The notes below the pieces were generated by a model. It searched no databases and was not told where the DNA came from. It saw only the letters and a program-made list of their open reading frames with translations. Positions 53,414-60,467 of a DNA stretch of 64,000 bases are shown in pieces. Both the position numbers and the translations under genes were made by a program. Each line of letters begins with the position of its first letter. Within the stretch, counting starts at the first letter, position 1. The stretch is from Burkholderia sp. S171 (GTDB lineage Bacteria; Pseudomonadota; Gammaproteobacteria; Burkholderiales; Burkholderiaceae), in the NCBI RefSeq assembly GCF_009766085.1, contig NZ_LMUF01000047.1:217331-281330 (forward strand). The letters run 5' to 3'.

Positions 53414-54385
53414 CTAAGCGATTGCGTCCACCCGCGCGCCATACACTTCGAGCGCGGCATCGTGTAGCGCCTGGAGCACAACGGTTGCCGCGGGCGACAA
53501 TAATTGCGTTTGCCGCGTGATGATGCCGAACGCATCCATGCGGCAGGGCAATTCAATAGCCAGCCGTTTGAGCGTGCCGAATTCCTCATATTGCCGCGCG
53601 ACCTCTTCCGGCATGACAGCCAGCATGTCGCTCTGCAGCAAAATGCCCGAGATGGCGAGGATGTTGTTGGTGTTCACCACATTCTGCGGCGAACTGAGGC
53701 CGATCTGCGAAAACACCATGTCGAACCTGTGCCGCAGCACGCTGCCTGGCGGATGCAGAACCCAGCCTGCATTGACGATGTCTTGCATGGTCAGGCCGGC
53801 CGCCTGTTCAAGCGGATGACCGGGGCGCACGACCACGCAAAGCGGTTCCTCGGCAATAGGCTCGTAACGCACTGCATCCTTGAACTGGCCCTGTCGTTCG
53901 AGTACCCGGCCGATCATGATGTCGAGGTGGCCCTCTGCGACCAGCGGCAGCATCACGTCTGAAGTCTCAACCTGCAGCCAGATTTGCAACTGTGGATAAA
54001 GCGCCTTCACGCGTGCGATGGCAAGCGGAACCATGGTTGCAGCGGCAGCCGCAATCGAACCAATCTGAACCTGACCCGCGAGCCCCGCCCGCAACGCGGA
54101 GATCTCGTCGTGTGCCTGGTCCAGATTCGAGAGCACCATGCGCGCATGCCGGATCATTACTTCGCCATACAGTGTGGCGTGCATCCCGTGCGGCGTGCGG
54201 TCGAAAAGCCGCACCTCCAGCACGTCCTCCAGCTCCTTCAATAGACGCGATGCAGCCGGCTGTGTCATGCCGAGGACATCGGCGGCGCGGCGAACGTTGC
54301 CTTCTTCTTCCATTGCCGCGAGCAGCATCAACTGCCGCGTCTTGAGGCGGGCGCGCACGAACCAGTTCGAGTAGCTTTGAGCCAT
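53414..54385 (-). CDS. LysR-family transcriptional regulator (GbpR/PcaQ-like)
   Basis: A 323-residue LysR protein with an N-terminal extension (MAQSYSNWFVRARLKTRQLM) of the kind seen in GbpR-like members. The DNA-binding region is GNVRRAADVLGMTQPAASRL, then LFDRTPHGMHATLYGEV. The effector domain contains EDLDIMIGR-like and WVLHPPGSVLRHRFD segments. It lies 76 bp upstream of speG in the same direction, so it may be cotranscribed with it, but nothing shows that it regulates speG. Confidence 0.92.
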   Translation of the reverse strand: MAQSYSNWFVRARLKTRQLMLLAAMEEEGNVRRAADVLGMTQPAASRLLKELEDVLEVRLFDRTPHGMHATLYGEVMIRHARMVLSNLDQAHDEISALRAGLAGQVQIGSIAAAAATMVPLAIARVKALYPQLQIWLQVETSDVMLPLVAEGHLDIMIGRVLERQGQFKDAVRYEPIAEEPLCVVVRPGHPLEQAAGLTMQDIVNAGWVLHPPGSVLRHRFDMVFSQIGLSSPQNVVNTNNILAISGILLQSDMLAVMPEEVARQYEEFGTLKRLAIELPCRMDAFGIITRQTQLLSPAATVVLQALHDAALEVYGARVDAIA

Positions 54386-54713
54386 CGCCGTGTGCCTATG
54401 CGTGAATTAAAACGACATTGAAAGCTTCATTGCTTACTGGATATGCCTGCGGTTTTTTCATTATGTTTTTTGCTTGGTGACAAACAAGGTTGTGGTTCCG
54501 GGAGGGCGCGAATTCTCAATTGGATCAGGCGAAACCCGCAGCGGGGACGCGTCTCGCAGGCTGTGGACGTCAATCGTAGCTGATCCTCATTGTTGGGCAG
54601 GCAGACTGCGCAAGCGACATTATCGCCGCTTGGCAGCCGTTGCCCGGTTTGGCGTACGAGTGAGGAATGATAGGCGCTTCCTGAAGCCGGATACGCAATC
54701 CGGCATTCGCTTG
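54386..54713. other. Intergenic region with a hairpin, between membrane protein and LysR genes
   Basis: These 328 bp contain no recognised gene. GCCGGAT (54686-54692) and ATCCGGC (54698-54704) form a perfect 7-bp hairpin 10 bp after the stop of the minus-strand membrane-protein gene and could terminate that operon. Confidence 0.5.
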
Positions 54714-55355
54714 CTAAGCCGTGGCGATCAGCAATACGCCGGTGCCCGCGAGACCGATGGTCCAGAGCCTGTCGAAGTTGATCCAGCCGCGCCTGAGCAC
54801 GCCCACGCCCAGCCAGTCGTACACCAGCAGCGCGATGGCCCCCGTCACGAGCAAGGTAGTCAACGTATGCAAGCCGACAGCGGCAAGCGAAACGAGTAGC
54901 GGCCCGGAGGACAGGCCTGCCATGGACCCGCACAACGGGATCAGCGCTGGGATCAGCATGAGACCCGCGCCGTGTGCGGTCGCCATCAGGAACGACCAGA
55001 GGACGAGACCAGCAAAGCCGGTCGTCATGCCAACCCGCACGCGGTGCCGGTGTCCGTATCGAACTTGGTACACCGCCCAGGCGACGAGCAGGGCGCCGCT
55101 TGCGATACGGATGAGATGGCTGTCCACGACCATCCCTGTAGTAAGCACGAGCGCGGCGACTATGCCGATAGAGAGTGCGTGGCCCAGTGCCATGGGCGGA
55201 ATCGCGAGCAGGACGGCCTTCCGGCTACGCCGATGCAGACCGAGGGCGACCGCGAACAGCCAGCCCATTGCGGGGTTGATTCCATGAAAGACACCGAGCC
55301 CCGCTATGGCAAACCATTCCCATGCGTGGCCCGCCCCGGCCCATGCCATGTTCAT
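54714..55355 (-). CDS. Polytopic membrane protein next to SBP56
   Basis: A 213-residue protein with six or so hydrophobic segments. Notable residues: WEWFAIAGLGVFHGINPAMG with an HG-N-P motif, GLHRRSRKAVLLAIPPMALG and the following GHALSIGI, which resemble the metal-exporting/importing NicO/HupE-like families but are not a firm match. The ATG at 55355 was chosen, 38 bp after the SBP56 stop. Cotranscription with SBP56 suggests metal (copper) supply or export linked to that enzyme, an inference from position. Confidence 0.7.
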   Translation of the reverse strand: MNMAWAGAGHAWEWFAIAGLGVFHGINPAMGWLFAVALGLHRRSRKAVLLAIPPMALGHALSIGIVAALVLTTGMVVDSHLIRIASGALLVAWAVYQVRYGHRHRVRVGMTTGFAGLVLWSFLMATAHGAGLMLIPALIPLCGSMAGLSSGPLLVSLAAVGLHTLTTLLVTGAIALLVYDWLGVGVLRRGWINFDRLWTIGLAGTGVLLIATA

Positions 55356-55392
55356 GATGTGCCCGGCGTGTGCGCCTCGCGAGCGTGGCGGG

Positions 55393-56787
55393 TTACGGAT
55401 AACAATACGAATCCGACGAACAATCGCCGCCCTCGAGCCGCACCTGATGCGGCCGGTGGGTGGAAGGCCACTCGACCAGGAAGCGCGAATCGAACTCGAC
55501 ACCGCCCTCGGGCGACGCATCCAGTTTCACCATCCAGCCGTTGAGTCCATCGGGATAAAACTGATCGTCGATAGCGCCGTATAGCGAGTTGGTGAAATAG
55601 ACGCGGCGGCCGTCGCGGCTGACCTCGACCATCTGCGGTCCGCCGTTCAGGGGACGCCCGGCCGCCTTCGGGTGCGATTCGCGCGATACGATGCCTCCGA
55701 TTCTCACGGTCCCGGTGAGCTTCGGCGCGAAGGGATCGGACACATCGTATTGCCGTAAATCGCCGGTTCCCCAGCACGCGACGTAGAGAAAGCGGTCGTC
55801 CATTGACAGGTCGATGTCGGTGACAAGCGGAGGCACTGCGCCGAAACCCTTCAGCATGGGCGGCAACAGGTCGGGGTTAGCGGGCTCGGCCGGAATCTCG
55901 ATGATCTTCTTGACGCTCCAGCGGTCGCCGTCGCGGTACCACGTCCAGATCGACGCGGATAAATCGTTCAGGCTGATCACGGAGTTGACGAAGCCGTATG
56001 CCTTGGTGGGATCGTGCGCCGGACGAAGTTCGAACACGAGCTGGTTCTCAGCGCCGAAATCGATTTCCTGTTGATGCTTGCGGGTATGCAGATCCCAGAA
56101 ATGCAGCTTGTGTCCGTATTGGCCACCTAACAAAATTTCCGGCACGAGGCCATTTTCGAATGTAGCAGGCAAGCCCCATTCGCTTGTGACCAGGGTGTCG
56201 TGTCCGAGATGCCACCAGGCATCGTAGGAAAGTTGCTGAGGACCCCGATCTATTTCCCATTGACCACGGATGTCGAAGGTCTCATGGTCCATCAGGAAAA
56301 TACCGCCCGGCGCTTCTCCTTGTGCATTCCCCAATGCGGCCACATAGATTCCCTCGGGCCCGCAATGAACCGTATGGGGGCGGGTATAACCCGCTTTTTC
56401 GGCGACTTCCGCGGGTGCCAGCACGCGCACGATTTTAGGGTTGCGCGGGTCGGCCTTGGTATCGAGAATATGGATTCTCGATGATCGCAAGCCGGGCACA
56501 ACCAGATAGCGACGCTCGGCGTGCGGATGGGGCGCGTTCGGGCATAAGCAGGAACTGCAGGCGTTCCAGCCAAAATGATGAAGCTCGTCGCCCGTGTTGG
56601 GCATTGCAACATTGCTGACCAGTTGCGAATAGCTGGGCGAGGCGGGGTCCACGTCTACGACCGCAATGGCGTCGGGAACCTGTCGCGTGGGATCGAAACT
56701 CGCGACATACGCAATGGTCTCGTGCGGGGCCTTCATGGCCATCCGCGGGGAAGGATAGAAGGTTGGATCCGGCGTCCAATTTGCCAT
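55393..56787 (-). CDS. Selenium-binding protein 56 family (methanethiol oxidase-like)
   Basis: A 464-residue SBP56 protein. Family marks: DELHHFGWNACSSCLC early (CSSC is the cysteine pair linked to selenium or metal binding), RYLVVPGLRSSRIHILDTK, GPQQLSYDAWWHLGHDTLVT with EWG, GQYGHKLHFWDLHTRKHQQE and PHQVRLEGGDCSSDSYCYP at the end. Bacterial homologues (MtoX) oxidise methanethiol to formaldehyde, sulfide and peroxide with copper. No signal peptide is visible here, unlike periplasmic MtoX, so activity is uncertain. First gene of a two-gene operon. Confidence 0.9.
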   Translation of the reverse strand: MANWTPDPTFYPSPRMAMKAPHETIAYVASFDPTRQVPDAIAVVDVDPASPSYSQLVSNVAMPNTGDELHHFGWNACSSCLCPNAPHPHAERRYLVVPGLRSSRIHILDTKADPRNPKIVRVLAPAEVAEKAGYTRPHTVHCGPEGIYVAALGNAQGEAPGGIFLMDHETFDIRGQWEIDRGPQQLSYDAWWHLGHDTLVTSEWGLPATFENGLVPEILLGGQYGHKLHFWDLHTRKHQQEIDFGAENQLVFELRPAHDPTKAYGFVNSVISLNDLSASIWTWYRDGDRWSVKKIIEIPAEPANPDLLPPMLKGFGAVPPLVTDIDLSMDDRFLYVACWGTGDLRQYDVSDPFAPKLTGTVRIGGIVSRESHPKAAGRPLNGGPQMVEVSRDGRRVYFTNSLYGAIDDQFYPDGLNGWMVKLDASPEGGVEFDSRFLVEWPSTHRPHQVRLEGGDCSSDSYCYP

Positions 56788-57014
56788 GCCATTTCTCCAG
56801 GGAACGTTGTTCCTTGGTCGCCCGGTAGAAGCCGTACCAAGGATTACCCACAGACCTACCGAGCAAATATACCTTGTTTCCAGCGTTCAATTGTTCGAGC
56901 CGCTTGGCGCCCAAAGCTTGATTTCTTCTAAGGGAATGCCGTATGGCGATATGCGTCGCTTAGCTGCTCATAACCGTTGCTCACAAACGCTGCCGCGGAT
57001 GCCGCCTAGAACAC

Positions 57015-57044
57015 AAACGCCCGGCAAGCACTTGCCGGGCGTTT
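57015..57044 (-). terminator. Rho-independent-type terminator of the peptide gene cluster
   Basis: AAACGCCCGGCAAG (57015-57028) and CTTGCCGGGCGTTT (57031-57044) form a perfect 14-bp inverted repeat with T-runs on both sides. It lies 33 bp beyond the stop of the last peptide gene at 57077 and so ends leftward transcription from 58059. Confidence 0.7.
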
Positions 57045-57076
57045 ACTGCAGGTGCCTCGGTACGACGCGCAACTGT

Positions 57077-57298
57077 CTATTTGCGCGCTTTCCGACCTGT
57101 AGGCTTAGCCGCGGGTTGCGCCGCGGCTAAGCCAATCTGGCTAGCCGGAAAATTGACGATCCTCGTGCTGCTCGCTGGCGCTGCGTAGGTGCGAAGCGTC
57201 TTACTCGTGCGGGACCTTGCGCCGCCGACAATCGCGCTCATTGCCTGCTTGTCGAGTTCCACGCTATCGGGCAGATCCTTGATCAGAATTGCGGCCAT
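57077..57298 (-). CDS. Small peptide with Gly-Gly leader, peptide 3
   Basis: A 73-residue protein. Residues 1-26 (AAILIKDLPDSVELDKQAMS, then AIVGG) repeat the leader of the two upstream peptides: I-K-D-L, E-L-D, A-M-S and a terminal Gly-Gly. The C-terminal part is unrelated, basic and Ala/Pro-rich (ARSRTSKTLRTYAAPASSTR, ending KPTGRKARK). The ATG at 57298 was chosen because the leader starts there; the upstream extension in the same frame is not coding. It has no cysteine. It is last in a three-gene row that reads away from the kinase. A bacteriocin-type or other exported peptide is likely; the activity is unknown. Confidence 0.75.
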   Translation of the reverse strand: MAAILIKDLPDSVELDKQAMSAIVGGARSRTSKTLRTYAAPASSTRIVNFPASQIGLAAAQPAAKPTGRKARK

Positions 57299-57435
57299 GA
57301 TGTCATCCAGGGAAGGTGAGGGTTTCCATTCAATCCAGTATAGGCAATTTAGGCGGCCCGAAACGCCGGATGCGCTGCGAGAAGAATCTTCCCGCAGCGC
57401 ACGTCGACGCACGCAGACCTGCATTTGCCCATGCT

Positions 57436-57711
57436 TCAAAAAGCGATAGCCGAACCCGTTGTCGCGTACTGGGACGGACTGACGTTGAAGCGCAGCGGCC
57501 CGAAGCCGGCGCCGATCACGCCGACGTTGTTGAGCGCATTGACTTCTACGTTTTGATACTGAACGATGTTCTCGTTCGTGTTCACTGCGACGTTGACGTT
57601 GGCATAAGAACCGGCGTTGGCAAGCGATGAGTTGCCGCCGCGCACGTCCGACATGGCGTGGCGGTCCAGCTCCCGGCTGTGAGACAAATCGTGAATCGTG
57701 ATGGATGGCAT
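57436..57711 (-). CDS. Small peptide with Gly-Gly leader, peptide 2
   Basis: A 91-residue protein. Leader PSITIHDLSHSRELDRHAMS then DVRGG (Gly-Gly at residues 25-26), followed by an Asn/Val-rich core: SYANVNVAVNTNENIVQYQN and VEVNALNNVGVIGAGFG, with alternating hydrophobic/polar residues that could form beta strands, and a terminal ATTGSAIAF. There is no cysteine or lantibiotic-like Ser/Thr-Cys pattern. Same direction and spacing style as the peptide genes on either side. Confidence 0.8.
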   Translation of the reverse strand: MPSITIHDLSHSRELDRHAMSDVRGGNSSLANAGSYANVNVAVNTNENIVQYQNVEVNALNNVGVIGAGFGPLRFNVSPSQYATTGSAIAF

Positions 57712-57792
57712 GGCGGTGCTCCAAGCGAAAGAGTAAGAGTGGCCTGAACGGGCAACCTGGAGACCGCGAGGCCTCCGGGCTGGCGCGCAGCT

Positions 57793-58059
57793 TCAGAAGT
57801 TGATGGTGTTCTTGTTGCTGGCCGTCTGCTTCGGGTCGACCGTCGAGTGAATGCCGCTCGCGAACGCCACGTTGTTGCCGTTGTTGTTCATCGTGTTCTG
57901 CGACTGGCTGATCAATTGAGTGGCATCGAACGAAGCTTCGTACGAGGACACGTTGACGCCGGGCCAGTAGCCAGGCAGGTTGCCACCGCGTACGGCCGAC
58001 ATGGCGCGGCTGTCGAGTTCTTCGGTGATGGACAGGTCTTTGATGGTGAGTGATTTCAT
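57793..58059 (-). CDS. Small peptide with Gly-Gly leader, peptide 1
   Basis: An 88-residue protein. Leader KSLTIKDLSITEELDSRAMS then AVRGG (Gly-Gly at residues 25-26), followed by a core NLPGYWPGVNVSSYEASFDA and an Asn/Gln-rich tail (ISQSQNTMNNNGNNVAFASG). The AGGAG ribosome-binding site and upstream 80 bp are repeated at the end of the window, where a fourth copy apparently starts. It diverges from the Ser/Thr kinase gene at 58439. The conserved leader and Gly-Gly resemble double-glycine export leaders. Confidence 0.82.
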   Translation of the reverse strand: MKSLTIKDLSITEELDSRAMSAVRGGNLPGYWPGVNVSSYEASFDATQLISQSQNTMNNNGNNVAFASGIHSTVDPKQTASNKNTINF

Positions 58060-58137
58060 GGCAGTTCTCCTAAGGGTTAAGCCAGGTGGCTTTAGAGGTT
58101 GGTGAGCATCATGTCTGCTCGCTGGACACTAATGCAT
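58058..58137. repeat. 80-bp inverted repeat, left copy (promoter/leader of peptide 1)
   Basis: Every base from the start codon of peptide 1 (58058) to 58137 is the exact reverse complement of 63921-64000. Beyond 58137 the similarity fades over about 15 bp. The unit includes the AGGAG ribosome-binding site and 60 bp of 5' sequence. Confidence 0.95.
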
Positions 58138-58438
58138 GGCCTGTGCCAGAAGCGCTGACACCCGATTAAATAATCTGTAAAGGCCCACGGAATAAGGCTC
58201 GGTGATATTGCAGCGCCGAGCACCATGCGCGCGTTTGCGTTTCCGTTCATGGCGCGTGACGGCTTCCGGCCAACAGCCGCAACCCGATCTGTTGGGCCCG
58301 CAGCAACATGTGCCCGATCGAACATCTGCAGCGAAACCATATTGCGAAAGGCAGGGCTGTCACCTAGTATCGAATCACTGCGATTGCGGGTAACTACAGA
58401 CAATATGTTCACCATGGAGCCGCGTACGAGCCGTAGAG
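58138..58438. other. Divergent promoter region between peptide and kinase genes
   Basis: These 301 bp separate the peptide 1 start from the kinase start. An AT-rich patch near 58163-58180 could hold the peptide promoter. The open frame crossing it on the minus strand is a by-product of the repeat, not a gene. Confidence 0.45.
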
Positions 58439-60448
58439 ATGACCACTCTTGCGCAAGCTATCCGAACCTTCCAAAGCAGCGGGGCATCACGTGACGAGTT
58501 TTTAGTACTCGTCGACGGGGCCTTGTCAGTCGACGAGACCTCGACCGGGCGCCTGCTCGAAATACTCCGCGAAGAACAAGCCAGGACGCCGCTGCCAGCT
58601 GATCTTTATGCGGCTGTGCATCGGCGGATCGAGCAGGCGTCGCTGGCAAGCCATGGCGCGAATTCCGATGAGACTCGCCTGCAGACTTCGCCAGGCGTGT
58701 TGCAACAACGGAGTTCGCAGCCCGCAGCGCCTGCACGCGATTTCGTGATGTCGGAGACGGATCAGGTCAAGGAAGTCGGCGACACCCTCAACGGGCGCTT
58801 CGTGCTAGAGGAGTGTCTGGGTGTGGGCGGAATGGGAACCGTCTACAAGGCGCTCGATTTGCGCAAGCTCGAAGCATCCGATCGCCGTCCGTACATTGCG
58901 ATCAAGGTGCTGAATCTGCAGTTTCGGGGCAATCCGAAATCGCTCATTGCGCTACAGCGCGAAGCCAAGAAGGCGCAGGCGCTGGGGCATCGGAACATTG
59001 TCACGGTGTACGACTTTGATCGCGACGGCCCGGTGGTTTACCTGACCATGGAGTATTTGTCCGGTCAGCCGCTGAGCCGGATCTTGCGGGCTCCGGAGTT
59101 CAAGGGCATGCCGTATGCGGAGGCCTTGCCGATCTTCAAAGGGATGGCGAACGCACTGGCCTACGCGCACGAGCGTGGTTTCGTGCATTGCGATTTCAAA
59201 CCCGCCAACGTGTTCCTGACCGACACCGCTGAGGTGAAGGTCATCGACTTTGGTATCGCCCGCGTGTTCCAGCGGCCCGAAGAAGAGACCGACGCCACTA
59301 TCTTCGACCCCGGTAGTCTCGGCGCGCTGACGCCCGCGTATGCGAGTCCGGAGATGCTGGAGCATCGCGAGCCCGATCCCCGCGACGACATCTATGCACT
59401 CGGCTGCACCACGTACGAGTTACTGACAGGTCGGCATCCGTTCGACCGTGTACCTGCAACCCAGGCACGCGGCTCGGGCCTGAAGCCGCAACGTCCCGAT
59501 GGCTTGGGGACGCGGCAATGGCGGGCACTCAGGACGTCGCTTGCATTCGAGCGTGAAGCGCGCATGCCAACGGTCACGCAATTTATGCGGGAATTCGGCG
59601 ATACCCAAAAGCGTAGCGGTATATCGGGCACCGCAGTCAAGGCCGCCGTCTCGGCGGGCGCACTCGCGGTGGTGGCGGCGGGCGGCTATTTCTACGCGTC
59701 GTCGCATCGCTCCGTGCCACCCGAGAAAGTCGCTGCCGTACCCGAGAAAGTCGCCGAGGCGCCGGCCATGCCGGTTGTTCCCGCGCTGTCGCTCGAGACA
59801 GTCACCCCTGTCCTCGCGAGTGTGCCGTGTTCGGCACTGGTGGCGTCGGTGCAAGACCAGGCACTTAGCGTGACCGGCTATCTCGGTCGAAGCTATGGCA
59901 CACAGAAGTTGCGCAGTACGCTGAACGCCATACCAGGCGTCGCCAATCCGAGCGTGCAGGTCAAGGAAGTCGACAACGACAAATGCGACATCCTCAAGCT
60001 GATCGCGCCTTACTTGACGTCTGGGCGGCCGGCATCGATTCAAACCCGGGATCACACTACGCAGTTGACCGAAGGTCAGCCGCTGGTCGTTCAAGTCACC
60101 ACGCCACCCTACGATTCGTGGGTCAATATCGACTATTACCAACTCGATGGCAGCGTAGTCCACCTGCTGCCGAATGCACGTTCGAAGGATAACCAGGCGC
60201 CGCCGAACTACGCCGCGACTATTGGCAGCGGTGGCGACTGGATCGTATCGAAGCCATTCGGCTCGGAGATGATCGTGCTGCTCGTAACGCCCGCAGCCCT
60301 GTTCGATGCGGTCAGGCCCGATAGCGAATCGCGAGCAGACTATTTGCGCGCCGTGGAAAAGCGGTTAGGCGAACTCGCGCGCAAATTCGGGCGCGACAAG
60401 ATTGCCGCCGATCTCGTTCAGATCGACACGCATCCACGCAAACAATAA
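58439..60448 (+). CDS. Membrane-anchored Ser/Thr protein kinase with C-terminal DUF4384-like domain
   Basis: A 669-residue protein. Residues 1-100 are a variable N-terminal region. The Hanks-type kinase domain (about 118-385) has P-loop LGVGGMGTVYKALD, catalytic Lys156 in AIK, catalytic loop HCDFKPANVFL (Asp252; the usual Arg before Asp is Cys, a non-RD form), DFG at 270-272 and SPE near 303. A single membrane segment (SAGALAVVAAGGYFYASS, about 404-421) is followed by a linker and a C-terminal DUF4384-like domain (VNIDYYQLDGSVVHLLPNAR) on the outside. It diverges from the peptide genes and converges with the caspase gene, 19 bp apart. Confidence 0.92.
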   Translation: MTTLAQAIRTFQSSGASRDEFLVLVDGALSVDETSTGRLLEILREEQARTPLPADLYAAVHRRIEQASLASHGANSDETRLQTSPGVLQQRSSQPAAPARDFVMSETDQVKEVGDTLNGRFVLEECLGVGGMGTVYKALDLRKLEASDRRPYIAIKVLNLQFRGNPKSLIALQREAKKAQALGHRNIVTVYDFDRDGPVVYLTMEYLSGQPLSRILRAPEFKGMPYAEALPIFKGMANALAYAHERGFVHCDFKPANVFLTDTAEVKVIDFGIARVFQRPEEETDATIFDPGSLGALTPAYASPEMLEHREPDPRDDIYALGCTTYELLTGRHPFDRVPATQARGSGLKPQRPDGLGTRQWRALRTSLAFEREARMPTVTQFMREFGDTQKRSGISGTAVKAAVSAGALAVVAAGGYFYASSHRSVPPEKVAAVPEKVAEAPAMPVVPALSLETVTPVLASVPCSALVASVQDQALSVTGYLGRSYGTQKLRSTLNAIPGVANPSVQVKEVDNDKCDILKLIAPYLTSGRPASIQTRDHTTQLTEGQPLVVQVTTPPYDSWVNIDYYQLDGSVVHLLPNARSKDNQAPPNYAATIGSGGDWIVSKPFGSEMIVLLVTPAALFDAVRPDSESRADYLRAVEKRLGELARKFGRDKIAADLVQIDTHPRKQ

Positions 60449-60467
60449 CGCCCGCTACAAGGCGCAG

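Noticed and set aside
52795..53589. N-terminally extended reading of speG
   Set aside because: The extension is an out-of-frame reading of the LysR gene end; SpeG homology begins at 53337.
57077..57724. Longer reading (215 residues) of the third peptide gene
   Set aside because: The upstream 140 codons overlap peptide 2 in another frame and have Arg/Gln-rich shadow composition; the conserved leader starts at 57298.
58092..58415. Open frame ending SVQRADMMLTNL, similar to the end of a frame at 63718-63966
   Set aside because: The similarity is only the translated 80-bp inverted repeat; the frames have no common start, no ribosome-binding site and unrelated upstream parts.
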